DNA of 64,000 nucleotides. Source: Paenibacillus herberti. Its GTDB lineage: Bacteria > Bacillota > Bacilli > Paenibacillales > Paenibacillaceae. The stretch spans positions 1,377,212-1,441,211 of the forward strand of contig NZ_NMUQ01000001.1 of assembly GCF_002233675.1 (NCBI RefSeq), read 5' to 3'. The first letter of the stretch is position 1. Each line of letters starts with the position of its first letter. Both the position numbers and the translations under genes were made by a program. Positions 55,364 through 63,261 of this stretch are shown here, one piece after another. Under the pieces are notes generated by a model. That model did no database searches, had not been told where the DNA came from, and saw only the letters and a list, made by a program, of their open reading frames with translations.

Positions 55364-56026
55364 ATGATGAAGAATAAAAGCTTGGTAATGCTCGTTATCG
55401 CAATGGTGTTTTTGCTGGCGGCTTGTGGAAATCAAGGTAATGGTGGACAAGCTGAAGCTACTTTGAAACCAACGGCGACAACGCCGCCTATTAATTACAA
55501 AGAACTGTACGGAACAAGCGTCTTTCTTGGCGATTCCATTACAGAAGGGCTGTCTTTTCACGATGTATTAAACGAGGAAAACGTGCTGGCCGGTGCGGGA
55601 AAAACAGCCGAATTCACGTTAATGGACGATGATGTGGACAAGTTGGCTGCTCGAAAGCCCGAAAAAGTCTATATTCATTTAGGTTCAACGGATATCCTTT
55701 GGCCTACAGATAATCCGAAGGAATACTCGTTGAAGCAATATGAACGACTGATTGACGCCATTCAGGATAAACTTCCTAAATCGACCATTACGCTTCTGTC
55801 TGTGACGCCGGTGACGGCTGAAGCGGAGAAAACGGAACCGCGTTATCGCAACATCGCGGATTACAACGAAGGGCTTAAGGCGCTTGCCGCGAAAAAGCAG
55901 GTGAATTATATCGATCTGACCTCTCTCGTTGCCGAACATACCGATTTGTACGACACCGACGGCATTCATTTTCAAGCAGCGTTTTATCCTTTTCTACTCG
56001 ACCATTTGAATGGTCTTTCCAAATGA
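55364..56026 (+). CDS. GDSL/SGNH-type lipoprotein esterase
   Basis: 220 residues from ATG 55364 (or 55367) behind AAAGGGG. Signal peptide with lipobox LAAC, Cys21. The SGNH fold has block I FLGDSITEG (Ser58), block III HLGSTDI (Gly/Ser instead of GxND) and block V DTDGIHF (Asp/His). It faces the outside of the membrane. The gene heads an operon with MBOAT, DHHW and DUF4358 genes, so it may load or remove acetyl groups on a wall polymer or exopolysaccharide. Confidence 0.88.
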   Translation: MMKNKSLVMLVIAMVFLLAACGNQGNGGQAEATLKPTATTPPINYKELYGTSVFLGDSITEGLSFHDVLNEENVLAGAGKTAEFTLMDDDVDKLAARKPEKVYIHLGSTDILWPTDNPKEYSLKQYERLIDAIQDKLPKSTITLLSVTPVTAEAEKTEPRYRNIADYNEGLKALAAKKQVNYIDLTSLVAEHTDLYDTDGIHFQAAFYPFLLDHLNGLSK

Positions 56027-56055
56027 GCACGGGGCAATTGGGGAGGGAATAAACG

Positions 56056-57462
56056 GTGGTTTTCAGCAGCCTGATTTTTCTGTTTCAATTTTTGCCGACC
56101 GTCCTGCTCCTTTACTACTTATCGCCCAAACGGCTGCGGAACGTCGTTCTGCTCCTTGCAAGTGTTATTTTCTACTCTTGGGGAGAACCACTGTATATCT
56201 TTTTAATGATTTTTGCCAGTGTCTTCGATTATGTCAACGGGCTTCTGATCCACCGTTTCAGGCATCGAAAGCAAGTAGCCAGAATCGTTTTCTTCGTTTC
56301 TTTGGCTGGAAATTTGGGTCTGCTGGGCTTTTTCAAATACGCCGGATTCGTTGTCGACAATCTGAACCAATGGTTTTCTCTGAATCTGCAGGCTGTTGAC
56401 CTTCCGCTGCCGATCGGTCTGTCCTTTTACACGTTCCAAACCTTGTCCTATATGATCGACATCTATCGCGGAAAAATGGAGCCGCAGCGGAATATTATCA
56501 CTTTCGGGACCTATGTGATGATGTTTCCTCAACTCGTAGCCGGGCCAATCGTCAAATATGGAGACATCGCCCGGCAATTGGTCTCGCGTAATGTAACGCT
56601 GCAGCGCTTCGGTCAGGGAGCGAAATTATTCATTCGCGGTTTGGCGAAAAAGATGCTGCTGGCCAACAATCTCGGTCTGTTATGGACAAGTGTGAAAGCG
56701 ACGCCGGCTGAAGATATTACCGTTCTTGGTGCCTGGCTCGGCATCGCCGCATTCACTTTGCAAATTTACTTTGATTTTAGCGGTTACTCGGACATGGCAC
56801 GCGGGTTGGCCAAAATGCTCGGTTTCCATATGAAGATTAATTTCAATTACCCGTACATCTCCCGGAGTGTGACGGATTTCTGGCGGCGCTGGCATATATC
56901 GCTCGGTTCCTGGTTCCGCGAATACGTCTATATTCCGCTAGGCGGCAATCGAGTAGGGATGAACAAGCAATTGCTAAATTTGTTCATTGTCTGGTTTTTA
57001 ACCGGCTTGTGGCATGGTGCCAGTTGGAATTTTGTCGTTTGGGGATTGTATTTCGGATTGCTTGTGACGCTCGAGAAGCTGTTTTTGCTGAAATGGCTGA
57101 ATCGATTGCCGCGTCCTGTAGCCCACCTGTATTTGCTTTTGGCTGTTGCTATCGGCTGGGTGTTTTTTGAATTCGAGCGGATGGAAACAGCTTGGGCGTT
57201 TATCGGCAGTATGATCGGTTTCGCCGCGAACGGATGGGCGAACGGTCAGGCGCTTTACGACCTTTCGACATATGGCCTCGTGCTGGCGCTGTCTGCCCTG
57301 TGCGCAACACCGCTCCCACGCAAATGGTTATTGCGGTTTACCTTCAAGCATCGCCTCATAGGTACGGCTGCCGTTCCGGTTCTTTATTTGATTGCGCTGG
57401 TTCTGTCGACGGCTTATCTGGTCGCGCAAACCTATAATCCATTTTTATATTTCCGATTCTGA
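56056..57462 (+). CDS. MBOAT-family membrane O-acyltransferase (AlgI/PatA-like)
   Basis: 468-residue polytopic membrane protein with about ten membrane segments, starting at GTG 56056 nine bases after GGGAGGG. The start VFSSLIFLFQFLP and PIGLSFYTFQTLSYMIDIYR, the FPQLVAGPI segment and the conserved active His in LTGLWHGASWNFVVWG are AlgI hallmarks. Such proteins pass acyl groups across the membrane to an extracytoplasmic transferase. Partners here are the GDSL lipoprotein and the DHHW protein. Confidence 0.93.
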   Translation: MVFSSLIFLFQFLPTVLLLYYLSPKRLRNVVLLLASVIFYSWGEPLYIFLMIFASVFDYVNGLLIHRFRHRKQVARIVFFVSLAGNLGLLGFFKYAGFVVDNLNQWFSLNLQAVDLPLPIGLSFYTFQTLSYMIDIYRGKMEPQRNIITFGTYVMMFPQLVAGPIVKYGDIARQLVSRNVTLQRFGQGAKLFIRGLAKKMLLANNLGLLWTSVKATPAEDITVLGAWLGIAAFTLQIYFDFSGYSDMARGLAKMLGFHMKINFNYPYISRSVTDFWRRWHISLGSWFREYVYIPLGGNRVGMNKQLLNLFIVWFLTGLWHGASWNFVVWGLYFGLLVTLEKLFLLKWLNRLPRPVAHLYLLLAVAIGWVFFEFERMETAWAFIGSMIGFAANGWANGQALYDLSTYGLVLALSALCATPLPRKWLLRFTFKHRLIGTAAVPVLYLIALVLSTAYLVAQTYNPFLYFRF

Positions 57463-57479
57463 GGGGGGATGAAACTACG

Positions 57480-58625
57480 ATGAGACGCATGGCCCAATCA
57501 CGTTCCCTTATCGGATTGTTGCTGTTCTTCTATATTGGCGCGATGGCTCTGGCGAACGTGCTGACGCCGGAAAGGTCCTTTTCAGATACAGAGAATCGGG
57601 TGCTGGAACAACGGCCTGACTTTTCCCTGCGGACTCTAATTTCGGGGCAATTCACTTCCGACTACGAACGTTCTGCCTCGGACCAAGTTGCTCTCCGGAA
57701 CATCTGGGTGGGAATGAAGACCGATCTAGACCGCGCTATGGGAAAAAAAGAAAGCAATGGCGTTTTTCTTGGTAAGGACGGTTATCTGATGGAGCGCTTT
57801 ACATCTCCGTCAGATGCCGAGCTGGAAGAAAGGGCGCAGGCGATTCGGGCTTTTGACGGGGCTGTGCCCGGTCTTCGCAAAGTAATCATGCTCGTGCCGA
57901 CCGCCGCCGCGCTGTTCCCTGAAAAGCTGCCGGCTCATGTTCCCGTCGGAGACCAGCTAGCCGATCTGAAGCGGATAGGAGGGCTGCTGCCCCCAAACAT
58001 CCAGGTTACCGATGCTTACTCTGCCCTGTATGCGGAGCGTGATCAGCCCCTCTTTTATAAGACGGACCATCATTGGACTACAAAAGGCGCTTATTACGCC
58101 TACCGCCAACTTAGCGACCAATTGGGAATCGTTCCGCAGGAAGAGAGCTCGTTCCGGATCGATTTGGCAACGGATGAATTTTACGGGTCGCTGTATTCGA
58201 AAAGCGGGTTCCGTCGCCTTAAACCTGACGAAATCAGCATTTATAGACCAAAACAGGAGGGCCCAGTGAAGGTTGCCTATGTGGAGGAAGGTCGTGTGAC
58301 GGAATCCTTGTATGAAAAGGATAGGCTCAATGAAAAGGACAAATACGCTGTCTTTTTGGGTGGCAATCACGCCTTGATTCGGATCGTGACGGATGGTCCG
58401 CCAGAGAAAAAGCTGCTGGTTATTAAGGACTCGTATGCCAATAGTCTGATTCCATTCTTGACGAAACATTATGGAGAAATCGACGTCGTGGATCTTCGTT
58501 ATTTTACCGATTCGCTTCTTGACCTTACACGAGAGCGTGAATATCGGGACATGTTGATCCTGTACAATATCAAAACCTTCTTTGAAGACCCATCCATTCT
58601 GAATTTATCGGAGGAAGCATCATGA
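57480..58625 (+). CDS. DHHW-family (AlgJ/AlgX-like) acetylation protein
   Basis: 381 residues with an N-terminal membrane anchor (about 9-30) and a large extracytoplasmic domain. The motif DHHW in YKTDHHWTTKGAYYAYR and Ser motif VIKDSYANSLIPFL match the SGNH-type AlgJ/AlgX catalytic triad. It likely moves acetyl from the MBOAT partner to a polymer. GGGGGG lies 11 bases before the ATG. It overlaps the next gene by ATGA. Confidence 0.92.
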   Translation: MRRMAQSRSLIGLLLFFYIGAMALANVLTPERSFSDTENRVLEQRPDFSLRTLISGQFTSDYERSASDQVALRNIWVGMKTDLDRAMGKKESNGVFLGKDGYLMERFTSPSDAELEERAQAIRAFDGAVPGLRKVIMLVPTAAALFPEKLPAHVPVGDQLADLKRIGGLLPPNIQVTDAYSALYAERDQPLFYKTDHHWTTKGAYYAYRQLSDQLGIVPQEESSFRIDLATDEFYGSLYSKSGFRRLKPDEISIYRPKQEGPVKVAYVEEGRVTESLYEKDRLNEKDKYAVFLGGNHALIRIVTDGPPEKKLLVIKDSYANSLIPFLTKHYGEIDVVDLRYFTDSLLDLTREREYRDMLILYNIKTFFEDPSILNLSEEAS

Positions 58626-59095
58626 TAAAACGAAGCATGCTCATGCTTGCACTGGCATTGGTCATCGGACTTTTAAGCGCCTGCTCCGACAATGCCGGGA
58701 CAGGCAAAGTCCCGACTATTACAGGGCTCACGGAGCATATGGAGAAAGCGACGGATTTAAGCGGAATGAAGCAACAGGATGCGGATAAGCTGCGGAAATT
58801 ATACGGTATAGAGGCTGACGATATAGAGGATTTTGTACTGTATACTGCGACATCCAATGTGAAAGCAGACGAGCTGGCTATCATCAAAGTCAAACATGCA
58901 AGCGAAACCGCAAGCGTGATGGAACAAATTAAACAAAGAATTCAGGCGCAAACCGTTAAATTTAAAGACTATCGGCCCAAAGAGTATTACCTGATTGAAA
59001 AACATGTGCTCCGATCCAAAGGGCCGTTTGTTCTCTTTACGGTTTCTGCGAATGCAGACCGTATTGAAGAAGCATTTGACGCTGCATGGAAATAG
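58622..59095 (+). CDS. DUF4358-domain lipoprotein
   Basis: 157 residues. Signal peptide with lipobox LSAC, Cys21. The domain of unknown function has YGIEADDIEDFVLYTA, DELAIIKVKHA and QTVKFKDYRPKEYYLIE, and this family often accompanies MBOAT/DHHW genes in Gram-positive bacteria. ATGA overlap with the DHHW gene suggests a shared acetylation complex. Function unknown. Confidence 0.88.
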   Translation: MIKRSMLMLALALVIGLLSACSDNAGTGKVPTITGLTEHMEKATDLSGMKQQDADKLRKLYGIEADDIEDFVLYTATSNVKADELAIIKVKHASETASVMEQIKQRIQAQTVKFKDYRPKEYYLIEKHVLRSKGPFVLFTVSANADRIEEAFDAAWK

Positions 59096-59128
59096 GCGTG
59101 TTAATAATCAAACGTTTAAGGAGGAGTC

Positions 59129-60514
59129 ATGGTCCGTTACAGAGTACGTAAACGCGGCAAGTATATTAACACGGCATCTGCTTTAGTGCTGTTATTGCTC
59201 TCCATCATCATGATAGTTCTCGTAATCCGGAGTGTCGGCTCTTTCACTGATCCCCTTGCTTCCGTGTCCAAATCCAATTCGGCAGTTCCTGTGAAATTCA
59301 GAATCGTAATCGATGCGGGACATGGCGGCAAAGATCCGGGAGCAACGGGAGCAAGCGGAGCCAATGAAAAAGATTCCAACTTGTCTTTAGCTCATCGCGT
59401 CAACGAATTGCTCCGCCAAGACTCTATGTTTGAAACCAAAATGACCCGAACGGATGATCAATTTATCGAGTTAGAGGAACGGGCCGAGCTGGCAAATGAA
59501 TGGAAAGCAGACGCCATTATATCTCTTCATGGGAATACGTATGAGGATCAAGAGGTTTCTGGAACAGAAACAATCTATTTCAAGAAAAATAGCCTGGCTC
59601 TTGCTCAAACACTTCAGAAAGGAGTTTCAAAGGCATTGGACACTCGGGATCGCGGTGTGAAGCAGGACCAGTATATTATTTTATCAACGGCACAAGTACC
59701 AGCTGTTATCGTGGAATCGGGATATATAACTAATCCAAAAGAGGAAGAAATGCTGTTAAGCGATAAGGGACAGGAGACAGCGGCCAACGCCATTCATGAA
59801 GCGCTGAAGAAGTATTTTAACGGAAAACAGCCTTCACATCAAACCGTATCATCTCCGGATCTCCAAGATCAGCAGAAGATCGAGAAAACCATTTATTATA
59901 ATGGGTCTGACAAAGACGAAAAGCAGGTTGCTCTAACCTTTGACGATGGCCCGGATCGTATCGTAACTCCGAAAATTCTGAAAATCTTGAAAGAGCATGA
60001 CGTTAAAGCGACTTTTTTCCTCTTAGGGAACAAAGCCGAAGCCAATCCCGATATCGTAAAGCTTATTGCTGAGGATGGACATATAATCGGCAACCATTCC
60101 TGGTCTCACCCAGACTTTAAGAACCTCTCTGCAGTAGAAATGAGACAGGAAATTGAAGATACACAAACGCTGCTTGAAGAGATCGTTGGTTATCGTCCTA
60201 CTTTGTTTCGTCCTCCCTACGGCTCGCTGGGCAAAGAAAAACTGGAGCAAATTCACGAAATGAATTTGGCTGTCGTCAATTGGTCCGTAGATACCACAGA
60301 CTGGTCAGGAACACCGTCAGAGGATATTTTGGAGCTGGTTCGCCAACAATTATTTCCCGGAGGAATCATTCTCCAGCATACCTCCAATGGAAAAAACCAG
60401 CTTGCAAACACGATTGAAGCTTTGGAGAAAATGATTCCTGAACTGAAAGATAAGGGCTACTCCTACGTTACGATTCCGGATTTATTGCAAATTCCTGCTT
60501 TTCAATCGGAATAA
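59129..60514 (+). CDS. N-acetylmuramoyl-L-alanine amidase fused to polysaccharide deacetylase
   Basis: 461 residues behind AAGGAGGAG. A basic start and one membrane segment (about 15-35) act as anchor. Residues about 58-235 are an Amidase_3 domain: VIDAGHGGKDPGA (zinc His), the Glu in NEKDSNLSLAHRV, SLHGNTYE (His) and IVESGYITN (catalytic Glu). Residues about 270-455 are a NodB deacetylase: LTFDDGPD (Asp-Asp), HSWSHPDF (HxxxH), RPPYGS and QHTSNG. The two act on peptidoglycan: amide cleavage and sugar deacetylation. This fusion is uncommon. It lies 33 bases behind the acetylation operon. Confidence 0.93.
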   Translation: MVRYRVRKRGKYINTASALVLLLLSIIMIVLVIRSVGSFTDPLASVSKSNSAVPVKFRIVIDAGHGGKDPGATGASGANEKDSNLSLAHRVNELLRQDSMFETKMTRTDDQFIELEERAELANEWKADAIISLHGNTYEDQEVSGTETIYFKKNSLALAQTLQKGVSKALDTRDRGVKQDQYIILSTAQVPAVIVESGYITNPKEEEMLLSDKGQETAANAIHEALKKYFNGKQPSHQTVSSPDLQDQQKIEKTIYYNGSDKDEKQVALTFDDGPDRIVTPKILKILKEHDVKATFFLLGNKAEANPDIVKLIAEDGHIIGNHSWSHPDFKNLSAVEMRQEIEDTQTLLEEIVGYRPTLFRPPYGSLGKEKLEQIHEMNLAVVNWSVDTTDWSGTPSEDILELVRQQLFPGGIILQHTSNGKNQLANTIEALEKMIPELKDKGYSYVTIPDLLQIPAFQSE

Positions 60515-60587
60515 CGAATAAACGGAGACTTGCCGGTTCTGACACCAAGGATTAGTCCTTTTCGGTTTAGAGATTTAAAGAAGTTGG

Positions 60588-60625
60588 ATGGACAGCTGCG
60601 GACTAGGCCCAGCTGTCTATTTTAA
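60588..60625 (+). terminator. Terminator with a second copy of the oxdC-type hairpin
   Basis: TGGACAGCTG and CAGCTGTCTA pair, followed by TTTTAATT. Sequence and spacing closely resemble the hairpin at 51486. Confidence 0.7.
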
Positions 60626-60689
60626 TTCATATATCTAATGAGATATAGTTTAATTTGAAAATAAGATAATTTCACAGAGTGAGGGAAAG

Positions 60690-61694
60690 ATGGTTTTGAA
60701 AGAGAAAATCGATGAGTTACTGAGTCATTATTTTAAAATTACCCATTATGAGATTCAACCAGTTCCTTTTGGTCTAACGAACATAACGAAATTTCTTACG
60801 ATAGATAATAATAAATATGTTGTTCGCATTTATAATTCCCATACTAAAAACGTGCAGAGCATTAAATTAGAAGCGGAAATTACAACCTTTTTAAACAGTA
60901 GCAATCTTTCATTTGAAGTGCCTGCATTTTTGCCAACATTAGCACGCAACCAATATATTCATTTCAGAGACAGAACGTTAGGTGCAGTCGTCTCATTTAT
61001 TGAGGGCACAATCCCCGAGATGGCAACGATTCAACAAGCTGAAAATTTCGGAAGTGTGGTTGGTGAAGTCTCTTCCGCACTTTTGCATTTCAAAGCTAGA
61101 GATACGAACTACAAAGGCATGCCCTTTTCTAGGTTTAATCAACTGCATCCACTCGCTGATTTCAACAACGTTGACGCTTTTTTCAATAAACCACCTTTTC
61201 ACATTCCCTCAAAGTCCATGACCTTTTATCAAGAAATGATTTCTACGCTGGAACGAAAAATACATCTAATCGATGATCTACCTAAGCAATTTGTTCACCA
61301 TGACTTGTTAATCTACAACTTACTGGCAACGGGTGATCGAATGTCAGGCGTATTAGATTTTGATTTCACGTCTCTTGACGTCAGCTTTATGGAATTTGTA
61401 ATATCGCTTAATCATATCCTTCAATTGACCGACGGTTCTTGGAAAATGGTGGAGGCATATATTAAAGGCTACTCTCAGTTTAGAAAATGTACATCTCATG
61501 AGTTGAATCAATTACAGTTATTAACTCAGCTATATCATATTGCTGTTCTTCATATTTATATTGGTCAGCAATATTCAGGAGTGGATATAGAGCAGAATTT
61601 TAATTACATATTAAATCAATTCATTACTCGTAACGATTGGTTGAATAATAATGGCGAGAAAATTAATAAACTCATAGCAGGATATTTGCTTTGA
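60690..61694 (+). CDS. Aminoglycoside phosphotransferase/homoserine-kinase-II-like kinase
   Basis: 334 residues from ATG 60690 behind GTGAGGG. The protein-kinase-like fold is marked by the nucleotide-lobe NNKYVVRIYNSHTKNVQSI, Brenner motif FVHHDLLIYNLL (HxDLxxxN) and metal Asp in GVLDFDF. Members phosphorylate small alcohols such as homoserine, choline, thioribose or aminoglycosides; substrate not readable. It stands alone on the strand. Confidence 0.85.
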   Translation: MVLKEKIDELLSHYFKITHYEIQPVPFGLTNITKFLTIDNNKYVVRIYNSHTKNVQSIKLEAEITTFLNSSNLSFEVPAFLPTLARNQYIHFRDRTLGAVVSFIEGTIPEMATIQQAENFGSVVGEVSSALLHFKARDTNYKGMPFSRFNQLHPLADFNNVDAFFNKPPFHIPSKSMTFYQEMISTLERKIHLIDDLPKQFVHHDLLIYNLLATGDRMSGVLDFDFTSLDVSFMEFVISLNHILQLTDGSWKMVEAYIKGYSQFRKCTSHELNQLQLLTQLYHIAVLHIYIGQQYSGVDIEQNFNYILNQFITRNDWLNNNGEKINKLIAGYLL

Positions 61695-61698
61695 TTAG

Positions 61699-61915
61699 CA
61701 AAGGAACATATATAAATTGGACGTAATATGTGGACGATGGATGGTACCGAGTAGAGAATTGACCACAGAAATATTCGCTATTTGGGAATACGATAGCTAT
61801 GAAAAGTATAAGAAAATAGAAACGATTGTTAGAGGGGATAGTGAACACAGGAATCGAATTAATTAAGTGGAATGAATTCAAAAATCATGATTTACAATTT
61901 TGGATAAAGAACTGA
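61699..61915 (+). pseudogene. NIPSNAP-family remnant
   Basis: An open stretch without a proper start reads GRWMVPSRELTTEIFAIW, then EYDSYEKYKKIETIVRGDSE and RIN before a stop. The frame then shifts and continues KWNEFKNHDLQFWIKN before TGA at 61913. The WEYDSYEKY segment matches the conserved C-terminal half of NIPSNAP-like dimeric alpha-beta-barrel proteins of about 105 residues. The N-terminal half is missing, so it is a degraded gene. Confidence 0.65.
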
Positions 61916-61926
61916 GGTGCACTATT

Positions 61927-62208
61927 ATGACACCACATCTGATCTTTCTGGGGGTTGTCTTTCTGGTTTTGGCTCATCTTGTCGGAGTCCAGAAAAAAAC
62001 CTGGTTGCTGTCCGGCTTTAACCAGCATCGTGTGCGGGATAAAGAAAAGTTGGCAAAGCTAGCAGGGAGTTATAACTTTATTGTAGGCATTGCAATGATC
62101 GTAGCCGGATTAATAGACAACCCTGATGCTGAAGTGGTGCTCCCGATTAGTATAGTGGGATTTGTTATTTTGCTCGGTTATGTAAATACGAGAATGGTTG
62201 ACAGATAA
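61927..62208 (+). CDS. DUF3784 small membrane protein
   Basis: 93 residues from ATG 61927 behind GAGGTG. Three hydrophobic segments (IFLGVVFLVLAHLVG, FIVGIAMIVAGLI, ISIVGFVILLGYV) with a basic loop GFNQHRVRDKEKLAKLAG typical of DUF3784 proteins. Function unknown. It may share the transcript of the preceding remnant, with no terminator seen before the ABC genes. Confidence 0.8.
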   Translation: MTPHLIFLGVVFLVLAHLVGVQKKTWLLSGFNQHRVRDKEKLAKLAGSYNFIVGIAMIVAGLIDNPDAEVVLPISIVGFVILLGYVNTRMVDR

Positions 62209-62310
62209 TTATTCAGCCTTATGCAATCATAGAGTATATAAACAGTGAAGCCGATTGGCTTCACTGTTTCGAGTCTGATCCTTGTTGACTGTGATGGAAG
62301 GAGAGCTACT

Positions 62311-63261
62311 ATGCCAATCATTGAGATTGAACATTTGACTAAGGATTATGGTCATAGTCGAGGAATATTCGATGTCTCTTTCAGCGTCGAAGCTGGGGAA
62401 GTGTATGGGTTTTTAGGACCGAACGGAGCCGGTAAAACAACGACTATCCGTCATATCATGGGTTTTTCCCGTCCGCAGAGGGGACGCACCTTGGTGCACG
62501 GGCTCAATAGCTGGGAGCGCGCGAGCGATATCCAAAGGGAATTAGGCTATTTGCCAGGAGAAATCGCGCTGCCTGAGTCGTTGACCGGGACCGATTTTAT
62601 TAAAATGATGGCGGATCTACGCGGGATTAAGGATATGAAACATACAAAAGCTCTGATAAACAAGTTTGAGCTCGATCCAAGCGGCAGCTTGAAGCGAATG
62701 TCACTAGGCATGAAACGGAAACTCGCGATCGTGACGGCATTCATGCATGACCCCGCCATACTTGTGCTTGATGAACCGACAAGCGGGCTTGACCCCATTA
62801 TGCAAACCTTCTTTATTGAGTTCATAAAGGAAGAGAAGAAGAGGGGAAAAACCATCTTGATCTCGAGTCATATTTTTTCCGAAATTGATGCGACTTGCGA
62901 CAAGATATCGATCATCAAGGAAGGTCGGCTGATCTCGTCTTTCGTTGCAGATGATTTACGGCATAACAAAAGCAAAACCTACGAGATTGAATTTATAACC
63001 GAAGAGGCGTTTACTCGATTTGGCGTAGAATTGATGTCGATTCAACAAATTGAAGTCCTAACTTTAACGCCTCACAAGCTGCAGACCACCTTGCGAATCA
63101 ATGATGCGGATATCAACAGCTTAATCTCCCTCCTTGCCGACTATGAGGTAAAGTTCTTTTCGGAGATCAAGTTCACTTTAGAGGATTATTTCATGAAGTT
63201 CTATGACCGCAACTCGAACGACGCAGGGGGTGCCATTCCGGATGTCTTACATCGAAATTAA
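62311..63261 (+). CDS. ABC transporter ATP-binding protein (YxlF/BcrA-type)
   Basis: 316 residues from ATG 62311 behind GGAAGGAGAG. Walker A GPNGAGKTT (about residues 38-46), signature RMSLGMKRK in place of LSGGQ, Walker B LVLDEPTSGLD and H-loop SSHIF. The C-terminal 80 residues resemble the tail of YxlF/BcrA-type drug or bacteriocin exporters. It overlaps the next ABC gene by 20 bases; the membrane partner must lie downstream of the window. Confidence 0.92.
   Translation: MPIIEIEHLTKDYGHSRGIFDVSFSVEAGEVYGFLGPNGAGKTTTIRHIMGFSRPQRGRTLVHGLNSWERASDIQRELGYLPGEIALPESLTGTDFIKMMADLRGIKDMKHTKALINKFELDPSGSLKRMSLGMKRKLAIVTAFMHDPAILVLDEPTSGLDPIMQTFFIEFIKEEKKRGKTILISSHIFSEIDATCDKISIIKEGRLISSFVADDLRHNKSKTYEIEFITEEAFTRFGVELMSIQQIEVLTLTPHKLQTTLRINDADINSLISLLADYEVKFFSEIKFTLEDYFMKFYDRNSNDAGGAIPDVLHRN

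Noticed and set aside
61900-61926. Upstream extension of the DUF3784 gene to 61900
   Set aside because: GAGGTG at about 61914 points to ATG 61927, and the extension lies in the NIPSNAP remnant.
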